This document shows, one piece after another, positions 8,049 through 16,903 of a stretch of DNA of 64,000 nucleotides (its first letter is position 1; every line of letters starts with the position of its first letter). The notes under the pieces were generated by a model. It ran no database searches. It was not told the DNA's origin and saw only the letters and a list, made by a program, of their open reading frames with translations. Position numbers and translations under genes: made by a program. The DNA lies in NCBI GenBank assembly GCA_945861385.1, contig CAMAUI010000003.1, positions 1 through 64,000 on the forward strand, in the 5' to 3' direction. This DNA is from Prosthecobacter debontii. GTDB taxonomy: Bacteria; Verrucomicrobiota; Verrucomicrobiia; Chthoniobacterales; Chthoniobacteraceae.

Positions 8049-9392
8049 TCACTGGTTATCTGCAGTGTCGAGCGGCACCGGCGCAAATTCTCCGGCGGCT
8101 TTCCCCGTGGTCGCCTCGAAAAGGCGGATCTGGCCGTCCGCTCCCGCCGTGGCGATGCGGCTTCCATCGCGGGTGAAGGCGAGCGCGTAGAGCGCGCCGG
8201 TGCCTGGGATTTGCGCGACGCGCTTGCCGTCGGCGGTTTTCCAGATGCGCGTCTCGCCGCGCGCGCCGGTCGCGGCGAGCAGCGCGCCGTCGGGGGAAAA
8301 TGCGAGCGCGTGGGCGGGCCCGGGCAGGCGCTCGAATTCGCGCACGGTGCTCTCCTCCTTGTTGTCGCCCTCGGCGAGCCGTCCCCCGCGCGGTGCGATT
8401 TTGTGCAGGCGGATCTGGCCGTTGTCGCTGCCGAACGCGACCATGTCCTCCGTGGGATGCCGCGCGATGCAGAGCAACGGCTCGCGCGGCTGCGCGATGT
8501 CGTCCACGAGATGCCCGGTCGCGGGGTCAATGAGCTTGATGGCCTTGTCGCGGCTCGCGGAGACGAGCCGTGTGCCGTCGCGGCTCCACGCGGTGGCGAA
8601 GACCCAGTCGAGATGATTGTCGCAGCGCATCGTCTCGCGCCCGGTGGCGGCGTCGAAGGCGCGCACGAGTTTGTCGGCGCAGCCGACGGCGAGCCGCTGG
8701 CCATCGGGCGACCACGAGACGCCGAAGAAGCAGTCGGTCGAGGCCTTGATGGAGCGCACGAGCTTTCGCTCCGCAAGATCCCACACCTGCACCTCGCCAA
8801 ACTCCGACGGCGCTCCGCCCGCGACAGCGAGCTGTTTTCCATCGGGCGAAAATGCGAGCGCCTCGACGCGCGGCGAATCGCCCACGAGCCGCCCGAGCAG
8901 CGTCGCGCCATCACCGCTTCGCAAAACGACCTCGTGCCACGCCGCCACCGCGAGCGTCGCACCATCGGGCGACCACGCGAGCGCGGCGACCGACGGCGCG
9001 CTTTTATACACCGGCGGCGCGGCGAGCCGGTGCGCCACGCCGGGGTCGGACGGCGTGTCGTCCTTCGCGCCTTCGTCAATCCACCGTTTGATGAGCGCAA
9101 CCTCTGCGGCGGTGAGTGGCTCGGAGTCCTTCGGCATCTCCGGCTCCGCGCCGGAGATTTGCTTGAACAGCTCCGCAGCCGCGCCGTGTCCCGGCCTGAG
9201 CGCACCCGACTCGCCGCCACGCAGCAAGGACGCATGCGTGGTCACATCCAGGCCGCCTTTCATTTTCCCCGGCTTGTGACACCCGGCGCAATTCGCGCGC
9301 AGGAGCGGGCGGATTTCGCGGAAGTAGCTCGCCGGCCCGGCGGACGCCGCGGCGGCGAGGGCGAGGAATGCGATGGCGATGCGTGCGGTCAT
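8049..9392 (-). CDS. Secreted cytochrome c (PVC type) plus WD40 repeat protein
   Basis: 447 residues. A signal peptide (about 1-18) is followed by a planctomycete-type cytochrome c domain with one haem motif (CAGCH, near residue 35) and EPEMPKDSEPLT, which contributes the distal Met region. From about residue 110 there are six to seven WD40 blades (LAWSPDGATLAVA, VSWSPDGQRLAVG, TAWSRDGTRLVSA, LAFSPDGALLAAT). It is the last gene of a four-gene minus operon and overlaps the preceding PPC-domain gene by four bases (ATGA), which implies translational coupling. The cytochrome probably passes electrons to or from the DUF1549/DUF1553 cytochrome of the same operon; the actual substrate is unknown. 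Confidence 0.88.
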   Translation of the reverse strand: MTARIAIAFLALAAAASAGPASYFREIRPLLRANCAGCHKPGKMKGGLDVTTHASLLRGGESGALRPGHGAAAELFKQISGAEPEMPKDSEPLTAAEVALIKRWIDEGAKDDTPSDPGVAHRLAAPPVYKSAPSVAALAWSPDGATLAVAAWHEVVLRSGDGATLLGRLVGDSPRVEALAFSPDGKQLAVAGGAPSEFGEVQVWDLAERKLVRSIKASTDCFFGVSWSPDGQRLAVGCADKLVRAFDAATGRETMRCDNHLDWVFATAWSRDGTRLVSASRDKAIKLIDPATGHLVDDIAQPREPLLCIARHPTEDMVAFGSDNGQIRLHKIAPRGGRLAEGDNKEESTVREFERLPGPAHALAFSPDGALLAATGARGETRIWKTADGKRVAQIPGTGALYALAFTRDGSRIATAGADGQIRLFEATTGKAAGEFAPVPLDTADNQ

Positions 9393-10339
9393 TGCTGTTG
9401 GGAAACCTCGAGCCGGTAATCGTGCCACGCACCGCCGCGATCCTGCGCGTCGGTGATGACGAGGCAGAGCGGGCCGTCCGTCTTCGGTGTGAAAGTGAGC
9501 ACGGGGTCGCGTTTCGCGTCGGTGTCATCGGTGCTGGCGAGCAGACGGCCCGTGAGGTCGTAGAGGGAGAGGAACGGGTCGAGCAGTGAACCGGCACCGG
9601 CGGCGATGACGCGCGCCGTGAATGGCTTCGCCGCGCGGGCATCGAAGCGGAAGACATCCACGTCCTTGTCGCCGTCTATTTTTGCCAGGACGGGTTTCGC
9701 GGGGTTGAATTGCTGCGCCTCGCGGAAGCCGTTGTTCGGCTCCTTCTCGGCGGTCATGGCGTCCTTCGGAAAAACCGCGACCTCGCGCTGCACCGTACCC
9801 GCCGGCGTGACGAGTTCCAGGGTGAGCTTCGCGCAGCCGGCGGGCGGGGTGAGTTCGATGGAGACCTCGGTGTTGCCGACATCGCCCGCCTCGAGGCCGT
9901 TTGGAACCGTGGAGTCCTTTTTTTCCTTCAGCGTCGCCGCGGCGTCGGGCGTGGCGCGGACTTCGGTGGCTTCCTTCAGCTTCATCCCGCGCATGCGAAA
10001 GGTGGCCTTCTCACCCGCGACGAGATGCAGCGGCGCGATGGCGATGACGCGGGCGGGTTCGTCCTTTTTGTCCTGCGCGAACAGCCCCAACGGGGCGAAA
10101 CAACACAGCCCAAGGCAAGCGACGAAGTCGCGCAGCCTTGGGACGCGGAACGAGAAATCCAAGCCCTGAAAGGGCGGGACAACGCGTGGTGGGCACGCGC
10201 GCTTGTCCCGCCCTTTCAGGGCTCGCATCGCTCTCCATGGGAACCAAGGGCTGCACTCGTGCCTCGCTTGCCCTGGGCTTTGTTGTTTCGCCCCTTCGGG
10301 GCTGACTGACCCACGAGGCTGCCCGGTTCCTGCCTTCAT
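9389..10339 (-). CDS. PPC-domain secreted protein with a repeat-derived leader
   Basis: 316 residues if it starts at ATG 10339, which overlaps the upstream DUF1501 stop by one base (TGATG). The body (about 86-316) ends in a bacterial pre-peptidase C-terminal (PPC) domain: EKEPNNGFREAQ, DVDVFRFDARA, DPFLSLYDLTGRLLASTDD, DYRLEVSQQQ. Such domains are secreted and bind calcium or other domains. The first 85 or so codons, including the only hydrophobic leader (ACLGLCCFAPLGLFA), come from a 221-bp inverted-repeat element. Either the element supplied the signal peptide or it disrupted the original one. A later internal start (for example 10228) is possible. Confidence 0.75.
   Translation of the reverse strand: MKAGTGQPRGSVSPEGAKQQSPGQARHECSPWFPWRAMRALKGRDKRACPPRVVPPFQGLDFSFRVPRLRDFVACLGLCCFAPLGLFAQDKKDEPARVIAIAPLHLVAGEKATFRMRGMKLKEATEVRATPDAAATLKEKKDSTVPNGLEAGDVGNTEVSIELTPPAGCAKLTLELVTPAGTVQREVAVFPKDAMTAEKEPNNGFREAQQFNPAKPVLAKIDGDKDVDVFRFDARAAKPFTARVIAAGAGSLLDPFLSLYDLTGRLLASTDDTDAKRDPVLTFTPKTDGPLCLVITDAQDRGGAWHDYRLEVSQQQ
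10083..10303. repeat. 221-bp imperfect inverted-repeat (MITE-like) element inside a gene
   Basis: The two ends begin agccccaacggggcg and, inverted, agccccgaaggggcg. Similarity between the arms continues inward: aaacaac, cccaaggcaagcg/ccagggcaagcg, then a perfect 20-base inverted repeat at 10163-10182 and 10203-10222 around a 20-base loop. There is no transposase. It overlaps the 5' end of the PPC-domain gene and stays open in that frame. Composition and layout resemble non-autonomous palindromic elements. Confidence 0.75.
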
Positions 10340-11649
10340 CACGCGTAGAGTTCCCGCACCGGCGCGCCTTCCGTGAGGATATGCGTGGGGCGGCCTTCGG
10401 GGGTGATGAGTTCGCGGTTCGCGTCAATGCCGAGTGCGTCGTAAATCGTCCACGCCACGTCGGCGGGGCGCACGGGGCGGTCGGTCACATAGGCGCCGTT
10501 CTTGTCGGTCGAGCCGATGACTTTTCCGCCGACGACACCCGCGCCCGCGAAGATCATCGAGCCAGCGCGGCCCCAGTGGTCGCGGCCTGCGTCCTTGTTG
10601 AGCTTCGGCGTGCGTCCGAATTCGCCGAAGCACGCGACGAGCGTGTCCTTGAGCGTGCCGCGCTCGTCCATGTCGCGGATGAAACGCGCGAACGACTTGT
10701 CAAACTCGGGGAGTTTCTTGTCGAGGCCCTCGAAGATTTTCTTGTGATGATCCCAGCCACCATAGTTCACGGTGACGAACCGCACGCCCGCCTCCGTGAG
10801 CCTGCGCGCCATCAGCAGCGACTGGCCGAATTCGCTGCGCCCGTATTCGTCGCGCAGCGCGTCCTTTTCCTTCGCGATGTCGAACGCCGCCTGCGCCTGC
10901 GGCGACAGCACCATCTGCGCGGCCTTCTGCGAAAATTCGTCGTAGGTCGCGATCTGGTCGTTCGACTGCACGTGCGCCTGCAGCGTGTCCACCGCGCCGA
11001 GCAGCGAGCGGCGGCGCTCGATCATCTGCGGCGTCACGTTTGCGGGCTGTGAAAGGTCGCGCACGCGGAATTCCTTGTCGTTCGGGTTGCCGCACTTGAA
11101 CGACTCGCAGCGGCCGCCAAGCCACACGCTGCGGCCCAGCTCCCATGTGAAGCTCGGGTTTTTCGGCACCGCGATGTACGGCGGCACGACGCCTTGGAAT
11201 CCCGTCTCGTGCGCGACGACCGCGCCGATGGCCGGATGGTCGCCGAAAGCCGAGCCGAGGCGCCCGCTGAGAACCCAGTTCGTCGCGGTCTCGTGATGGT
11301 CATTCTCATGCGAGCCGCCGCGGACGAGCGCGACTTTGTCCATCACCTTCGCCATGTGCGGCAGCATCTCGGTGACGTGCAGGCCGGGCACGCTGGTGGG
11401 GATGGATTTGTACTTCCCGCGAATCTCCTCCACCGCGCCGGGCTTCGGGTCGAACGAGTCGTGATGCGAAATCCCGCCGCCGAGAAAGACGAGGATGACG
11501 GACTTCGCGCGCGCCTTGCGCGGCTGCGCGGCGAGGAGCTGGCCGAGCGAGAGCCCGATCGGCGCGAGCGCGCCGATGCGGAGAAAATCGCGGCGCGAGA
11601 TGCCGGAGCAAAGCCGGCTGCGGTATGGTGTGAGTGATACGTCGAGCAT
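10339..11649 (-). CDS. DUF1501 domain protein (Tat-exported)
   Basis: 436 residues. DUF1501 proteins are sulfatase/alkaline-phosphatase-fold proteins common in PVC bacteria, nearly always encoded beside DUF1549/DUF1553 cytochromes; their biochemical role is unknown. The N-terminus has a twin-arginine signal (SRRDFLRIGALAPIGLSLG). Family motifs seen are VFLGGGISHHDSFDPKPG, SHENDHHETA, YGGWDHH and CFGEFGRTPK followed by GRDHW. ATG 11649 lies five bases after the DUF1549 stop, so the two are probably translated from one message. An upstream extension of the frame overlaps the previous gene and is not real. Confidence 0.9.
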   Translation of the reverse strand: MLDVSLTPYRSRLCSGISRRDFLRIGALAPIGLSLGQLLAAQPRKARAKSVILVFLGGGISHHDSFDPKPGAVEEIRGKYKSIPTSVPGLHVTEMLPHMAKVMDKVALVRGGSHENDHHETATNWVLSGRLGSAFGDHPAIGAVVAHETGFQGVVPPYIAVPKNPSFTWELGRSVWLGGRCESFKCGNPNDKEFRVRDLSQPANVTPQMIERRRSLLGAVDTLQAHVQSNDQIATYDEFSQKAAQMVLSPQAQAAFDIAKEKDALRDEYGRSEFGQSLLMARRLTEAGVRFVTVNYGGWDHHKKIFEGLDKKLPEFDKSFARFIRDMDERGTLKDTLVACFGEFGRTPKLNKDAGRDHWGRAGSMIFAGAGVVGGKVIGSTDKNGAYVTDRPVRPADVAWTIYDALGIDANRELITPEGRPTHILTEGAPVRELYA

Positions 11650-11654
11650 GGTGG

Positions 11655-14000
11655 TCAGTGGTTGAATGCGAATTCCTTGGCGTTTAGCAGCGCCCAGAAA
11701 ACATCGGCGAAGACCGCGGCGCGCTGCTCCGGCCCGGCGGCATCGAGCTGCGCGCGGACGCTCGCAAATTCGGCGTCCGTCGCGCGGCGCTGCATGGTGG
11801 CGCCAAAGAGCGCGTCCGCCGCCTCGCGGTCGCCGCTTTTCAAGAGCGCGGCCAGGCGCCCGTCGCCGGCGGAGATTTGCCGCTGCATTTCGTCGCTGTT
11901 CCGCATGTGCAGGAGCTGCGGCAGCGTGACTTCGCCCTTGCGCTCGCACGCGCACGCCGTCACGCGGTCGCTGCGGCCAAAGAGTGAGAGAAAATACGAG
12001 CCGACCTGCGGATCCGGGAGCTGGATTGCGCGGAGGCCGAGCGGGTAGCCGTCGTACTTCGAGGGCACGGTCGTGGCGGTCGCGATGGCATCGGTGAGCA
12101 CCTCCGCGGGCATGCGGCGCGCAAAATAGTGGGAGTAATAGCGCGTGTCGGCGGCGTTGCCCGGCAGCGTGGTCGAGGCGAGGGCGTAGGCGCGGCTCGT
12201 GAGAATGAGGCGCATCACGGCGCGCAGGTCGAAATTCGCGCGGCGGAATTCCGCGTTCAGCAGCGCCCACAGTTCGCCGTTGCTCGGCGGATTGCTCGCG
12301 CGCAGGTCGTCCACCGGCTCGACGAGTCCTGTGCCGAGGAAGTGCTTCCAGATGCGGTTCACCATCGCGCCGCTGAAATGCTCCGAGGCCAGCATCCACT
12401 CGACGAATTGCTCGCGCGCGTCGCGCCCCGGCTGCGGCTGGAATGGCGCGCGATCGAGCGTGCGCGGCGGGAGGCTGGCGTTTGTGCGCGGCTGGAAGGC
12501 GACCGGCGGCTTCGCTTTCGTCTCGGCGAGCTGCTTTTCCGCCTCCGCGTGATTCCTGCGCTGCTCGGCGATCTGCTTCGCCAGCTCCTCGCATGGCACT
12601 TTCCCGCTCGCGGCGAACTCGGTGGACGACAGCTCGGCGAGCTTGCGCTGCTGCTCATCGAGACGCTTCACCGCCTCGCGCTCGTCGTTCGACTGAAGCG
12701 AGAGCACGGTGACGCCGGACTCGGGTTTCTTCCGGTCGAGCGACACTTTCCCGAAGAACGCGGCGAAGTGGTAAAAGTCGTCCTGCGTGTAGCGTTCGAG
12801 CGGGTGGTTGTGGCAGCGCGCGCAGCCGATGCGCGTGCCGAGGAAGCTCTGCGCCACGGAGTCCGGCAGCTCGCTGTCCTCCACGCGGCGGAACTCGCCC
12901 ATGACGGTTGTGAAGTAGCCGACCTGCGGATTTTCGAGAACATCGCCGCGCGTGAGCAGCACCGCGCGAGAGATGTCCGCCCACGATTTGCCCCCGGCGA
13001 GCTGCGTGCGCAGCCACGCGTGAAAAGAGCGCACGCCCTTCACGCCGCGCACATCGTGGTCGCGCTCGCGGCGGTTTTGCAGCAGGTCCGAGAGCTGGAG
13101 TGTCCAGTAGTCCAGCCACTCGGGCCGCGCGAGCAGCGCGTCGGCGAGCTTCCCGCGCTTGTCCGGCGCGGGGTCGGCGGCGAACGCCTCGACCTCCTCC
13201 GGGGTCGGCAGCGTGCCGATCGCGTCGAGAAATGCGCGGCGCACGAATGTGCGGTCGTCCGCCGAGGGCGATGGCGGGATGCGCAGATCGGCGAGCTTCT
13301 TGAAAATGGGCGCGTCCAGCGAATTCCCCGCCGTGGCGAAATCCGCGCCGGCGACGTCGTTTGCAAACGGCATCGCGAACCGCGCCACCTCGACGAGCGT
13401 CTGGAAATGCGCGCGCACCACGCCTTCGCCGGGGCGCAGCGCCTTCACGCGGCCATCGGGTTTTACCGCCAGCACGCCCTCGTCATTCGAGAAAAACTGC
13501 GCCAGCCACGTCACGTCGCGCGATGTGCCGTCCGGGTAATGCGCCTTCACCGTGATCTGCCGGAGCTCGCCCGGCTTTATCGCGCCCCCGCCCGTCACCT
13601 CCAGCCGCGCCGCATCCGCTTCATCCGCTCGCGGCCCCGGCGCGCGCGCGCCAATCCACTCGATAAGCGTCTTCCACTCGCGCGAACCCTCCCTGAACCG
13701 CCGCCCGCCCTCGTGCGCCACTGTGCCCGCCGCCTTTTGCACGAGGAGGCTCTGCCCGGGAAATGCGTAGTTCACCCGCCGCCCGTTCACTTCGCTCGTC
13801 AGCCAGGCATGGTCCCACTCCGGCGCAAAGCCGCGCAGGGAGAGCCGGAACCCGTTTTGCCCCGAGAGTTTTCCATGGCATCCACCCGCATTGCAGCCCG
13901 CCTTCGTGAGGATGGGCAGGATCTCCTGCCGAAAGGAGGGCACCTCTGCCGCCAAGGCGCGGCAGCAGGCGAGCACTGCAATCAGAAGGCGTAACATCAT
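11655..14000 (-). CDS. DUF1549/DUF1553 protein with PVC cytochrome-like N-terminus
   Basis: 781 residues with a signal peptide (about 1-18). The N-terminal domain has one haem-like motif (CNAGGCHGKLSGQNGF), which is C-x4-CH instead of CxxCH. A bacterial Ig-like segment follows (IKPGELRQITVKAHYPDGTSRDVT), then DUF1549 (about 235-440) with CARCHNHP, and DUF1553 (about 530-775) with MVNRIWKHFLGTGLVEP and LILTSRAY. The central helical linker is charged and probably coiled coil. It is the first gene of the minus operon running DUF1549/1553, DUF1501, PPC, WD40. It likely acts in the periplasm with these partners. Function in the family is not established. Confidence 0.9.
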   Translation of the reverse strand: MMLRLLIAVLACCRALAAEVPSFRQEILPILTKAGCNAGGCHGKLSGQNGFRLSLRGFAPEWDHAWLTSEVNGRRVNYAFPGQSLLVQKAAGTVAHEGGRRFREGSREWKTLIEWIGARAPGPRADEADAARLEVTGGGAIKPGELRQITVKAHYPDGTSRDVTWLAQFFSNDEGVLAVKPDGRVKALRPGEGVVRAHFQTLVEVARFAMPFANDVAGADFATAGNSLDAPIFKKLADLRIPPSPSADDRTFVRRAFLDAIGTLPTPEEVEAFAADPAPDKRGKLADALLARPEWLDYWTLQLSDLLQNRRERDHDVRGVKGVRSFHAWLRTQLAGGKSWADISRAVLLTRGDVLENPQVGYFTTVMGEFRRVEDSELPDSVAQSFLGTRIGCARCHNHPLERYTQDDFYHFAAFFGKVSLDRKKPESGVTVLSLQSNDEREAVKRLDEQQRKLAELSSTEFAASGKVPCEELAKQIAEQRRNHAEAEKQLAETKAKPPVAFQPRTNASLPPRTLDRAPFQPQPGRDAREQFVEWMLASEHFSGAMVNRIWKHFLGTGLVEPVDDLRASNPPSNGELWALLNAEFRRANFDLRAVMRLILTSRAYALASTTLPGNAADTRYYSHYFARRMPAEVLTDAIATATTVPSKYDGYPLGLRAIQLPDPQVGSYFLSLFGRSDRVTACACERKGEVTLPQLLHMRNSDEMQRQISAGDGRLAALLKSGDREAADALFGATMQRRATDAEFASVRAQLDAAGPEQRAAVFADVFWALLNAKEFAFNH

Positions 14001-14302
14001 TCCTCGTACCTCCCATGGCAGCGTTTCTTAGCCGGAACCACGTAGTTGGATGCGGCGGGGCGTGATTCAAATCGAGTCCACAGCGGAGCCGTGATGGGAA
14101 CGTGGCACAGAGTTTACAGCCTGTGCCACAAAACACGCCGCGTCCGCTCCCGTCGCTGGATCTGATTCCAATCACGCCCGAGCGCAGTCGGAGCGTGGGC
14201 CGCTCCTGCCGGGGCGCGGGTACGAGCCAGGGGCCAATCCGCGAATTCGGGTTAAGTTTTTCTCGAAAACGCGGTTGCCTGCTCTAGCCTATTTTTAACC
14301 CG
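14001..14302. promoter_or_regulatory. Divergent intergenic region between two cytochrome/DUF1501 operons
   Basis: This 300-base gap separates two divergent operons of the same type and must hold both promoters, though I cannot place -35/-10 boxes with confidence. A hairpin with 9-base arms lies at 14102-14129 (gtggcacag ... ctgtgccac). It resembles the small palindromes found elsewhere in the window. The last 60 bases before 14303 are AT-richer (gggttaagtttttctc, cctatttttaaccc). Confidence 0.4.
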
Positions 14303-16864
14303 ATGCCTTCTGTCCGAAACTCCATTTGCACCACCCTGGCGCTCGCCTTTTTCGGGCCGGCAACCGTGCCGGCGGCGACTCTGGATTTCAGCCGCGATGT
14401 GCGGCCCATTCTCTCGGAGAATTGTTTCCAGTGCCACGGGCAGGATGCGAACAAGCGGAAGGGGGAACTGCGGCTGGATACGCGGGAAGGCGCGGTGGGC
14501 AAGGGGGAGTCGGGGGAGATCGCGGTGGTGCCGGGCAAGCCGGAGGCGAGCACGCTGGTGGCACGGATTTTTTCCACGGACAAGGATGAGCAGATGCCGC
14601 CGGCAAAGGCGAATCGCACGCTGACGGCGGAGCAGAAGGCGGTGCTGAAAAAGTGGGTCGCGGAGGGTGCGGAATATAAGGCGCACTGGGCTTTCGTGGC
14701 ACCGGTGCGGCCGGCGCTGCCGGCGGTGAAACGCGCGGACTGGGTGCGCAATCCGATTGATCGCTTCGTGCTCGCGAAGATCGAGGCGGGCGGCTTGCAG
14801 CCTTCGCCGGAGGCGGATCGCCCGACGCTGATCCGCCGGCTCACGCTCGATCTCACGGGCTTGCAGCCGACGCCGGAGGAGGTGGATGCGTTCGTGGCGG
14901 ACACGAAGCCGGATGCCTATGAGCGGGTGGTGGAGCGGCTGCTCGCGTCGCCGAACTACGGCGAGCGCATGGCGCTGCCGTGGCTGGATGCGGCGCGCTA
15001 CGCGGACAGCAACGGCTTTCAGCAGGACGGCGACACCTACCAGTGGGTCTGGCGCGACTGGGTGGTGCGGGCGCTGAACGCGGACATGCCGTTCGACCGT
15101 TTTTCCATCGAGCAACTCGCCGGCGATCTGCTGCCCACGCCGACGAACGACCAGCTCATCGCGACCGCTTTCAACCGCAACCACCTGCTCAACGGCGAGG
15201 GCGGCGCGATTGCCGAGGAGCAGCGTTTTGTCGCGATGTTCGACCGCGTGGACACCACGGCCACGAACTGGCTCGGGCTGACGATGGCCTGCGCGCAGTG
15301 CCACGATCACAAATACGACCCGCTCACGCAGCGCGATTTTTACGGGCTGATGCACGCTTTCAACCAGGTCTCGGAAAACGGGATGGCCGGCGGTGGCCCC
15401 GGCCCCAAACGCGTCGCGGCGCCATTCGTGGAAGTGCCGACGGAAGAGCAGGCGAAGCGGATCGCAGAGCTGGAGGCGAAGGCCGCGAAGGCGGATGCCG
15501 AAGCGAAAAACAAGGAGACGCTGGAAAAAGATTTCGCCGCGTGGATGGCGACGGTGACGCCGGAACTGAAGCGTCCGAAAGGCGAGCCGCTGCCGGGAAA
15601 TCTCGGCGAGCTGCTGAAGGTCGCGCCGGATGCGCGGACGGCGGAGCAAAAGGCGGAGTTGGAAAAGGGATTGCGCGCGCTTTACGAGCCGGAGTTCTGG
15701 CCGGGCAAGGCGGCGCGCGAGGCCGCTGCCAAGAGCGCTGAGGCGGTGCGAAAGGAGATCGCGGGGATCAAGCGGAATGAGGTTCCGCGCGTGATGGTGA
15801 TGCGCGACGACAAGCCGAGGGAAACCTCCATCCTCGATCGCGGCGCCTACCTGAGTCCGAAGGAGAAGGTCGGCTTTGCGACGCCCGCCTTTCTCCCCGC
15901 GCCGCCGGCCGACGCGCCGAAAAACCGGCTGGGCTTTGCGCAGTGGCTGTTCGCGCCGGAGCATCCGCTGACGGCGCGCGTGCAGGTGAATCGCATCTGG
16001 CAGATTTTCTTCGGCGCGGGGCTGGTGCGGACGGCGGAGGATTTCGGGGTGCAAAGCGAGATGCCGGTGCAGCAGGAGTTGCTCGACTGGTTGGCGGTGG
16101 AATTCCGCGAACGCGGCTGGAGCATGAAGCAGATGCACCGGCTCATCGCCACGAGCGCGACCTACCGGCAGAGCAGCCGCGTGACGCGCGAGCTGCTGGC
16201 GCGCGACCCGGAGAACCGCCTCCTCGCGCGCGCCTCCCGCTTCCGCGCACCCTCGATGGTGCTGCGCGATGTGGCGCTGGCGGCGAGCGGGTTGCTCGAC
16301 CGGCGCATCGGCGGCGCACCGGTGTATCCCTACCAGCCCGATGCGATCTGGGAGTCGCTCGCGATCACGAAGGAGCGCGACTTCACCTACCGTCCGTCAA
16401 CCGGCGCGGACCTTTACCGGCGCAGCCTCTACACGTTCTGGCGGCGCACGATCGGGCCGGCGAACATGTTCGACGCCTCGAACCGCCAGACCTGCCGGGT
16501 GCGCCAGACCGCGACGAGCACGCCGCTGCACGCGCTCACCACTTTGAACGACCCGACCTGGGCCGAAGCCTCGCGGGTGCTTGCCGCCCGCGCCATCGAG
16601 GCGGGTGGCGATGCCGACGCGCAACTGACCTTCGCCTTCCGCCGCGTGCTCGGTCGCAAGCCGGCCGACCGCGATCTCGCCGCGCTCCGCCGCACGCTGG
16701 AAAAGCAGCGCGCCATCTACCAGGCCGACCCGAAGGCCGCGGCGGAAGTCGTGACCATCGGAACCGCCCCGGCTCGGCCGAATCTCAAAGCCCCCGAGCA
16801 CGCCGCCCTCACCGCCGTGTGCCTCGCCATCTTCAACCTCGACTCAGCCCTCACCCGCGAATGA
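14303..16864 (+). CDS. PSCyt1/DUF1549/DUF1553 multi-domain cytochrome protein
   Basis: 853 residues with a signal peptide (about 1-24). The N-terminal planctomycete cytochrome C1 domain has CFQCHGQDANKRKGELRLD and MPP for the haem ligand. DUF1549 covers about 150-360 and has CAQCHDHKYDP, a second CxxCH. A charged coiled-coil linker (about 380-480) is followed by DUF1553 (about 535-800) with VNRIWQIFFGAGLV, TSATYRQSS and TPLHALTTLND. It is the full-length form of the family, unlike the paralogue at 11655..14000, which has an altered haem motif. The next gene, 39 bases on, is its usual DUF1501 partner. Probable periplasmic redox protein, substrate unknown. Confidence 0.92.
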   Translation: MPSVRNSICTTLALAFFGPATVPAATLDFSRDVRPILSENCFQCHGQDANKRKGELRLDTREGAVGKGESGEIAVVPGKPEASTLVARIFSTDKDEQMPPAKANRTLTAEQKAVLKKWVAEGAEYKAHWAFVAPVRPALPAVKRADWVRNPIDRFVLAKIEAGGLQPSPEADRPTLIRRLTLDLTGLQPTPEEVDAFVADTKPDAYERVVERLLASPNYGERMALPWLDAARYADSNGFQQDGDTYQWVWRDWVVRALNADMPFDRFSIEQLAGDLLPTPTNDQLIATAFNRNHLLNGEGGAIAEEQRFVAMFDRVDTTATNWLGLTMACAQCHDHKYDPLTQRDFYGLMHAFNQVSENGMAGGGPGPKRVAAPFVEVPTEEQAKRIAELEAKAAKADAEAKNKETLEKDFAAWMATVTPELKRPKGEPLPGNLGELLKVAPDARTAEQKAELEKGLRALYEPEFWPGKAAREAAAKSAEAVRKEIAGIKRNEVPRVMVMRDDKPRETSILDRGAYLSPKEKVGFATPAFLPAPPADAPKNRLGFAQWLFAPEHPLTARVQVNRIWQIFFGAGLVRTAEDFGVQSEMPVQQELLDWLAVEFRERGWSMKQMHRLIATSATYRQSSRVTRELLARDPENRLLARASRFRAPSMVLRDVALAASGLLDRRIGGAPVYPYQPDAIWESLAITKERDFTYRPSTGADLYRRSLYTFWRRTIGPANMFDASNRQTCRVRQTATSTPLHALTTLNDPTWAEASRVLAARAIEAGGDADAQLTFAFRRVLGRKPADRDLAALRRTLEKQRAIYQADPKAAAEVVTIGTAPARPNLKAPEHAALTAVCLAIFNLDSALTRE

Positions 16865-16903
16865 TCGACCCATCAGCGACTGAAAACTGAACACTGACCT
16901 GCC

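Noticed and set aside
11650..12594. Upstream extension of the DUF1501 gene
   Set aside because: It lies inside the DUF1549/DUF1553 gene in another frame. The Tat signal and family start are at 11649.
12129..13994. 621-residue plus-strand open frame opposite the DUF1549 gene
   Set aside because: Arg/Ala/Leu/His-rich shadow typical of the antisense frame of a high-GC gene; no domain pattern.
14252..16138. 628-residue minus-strand open frame opposite the PSCyt1 gene
   Set aside because: Same kind of antisense shadow; the plus-strand frame has clear haem and DUF motifs.
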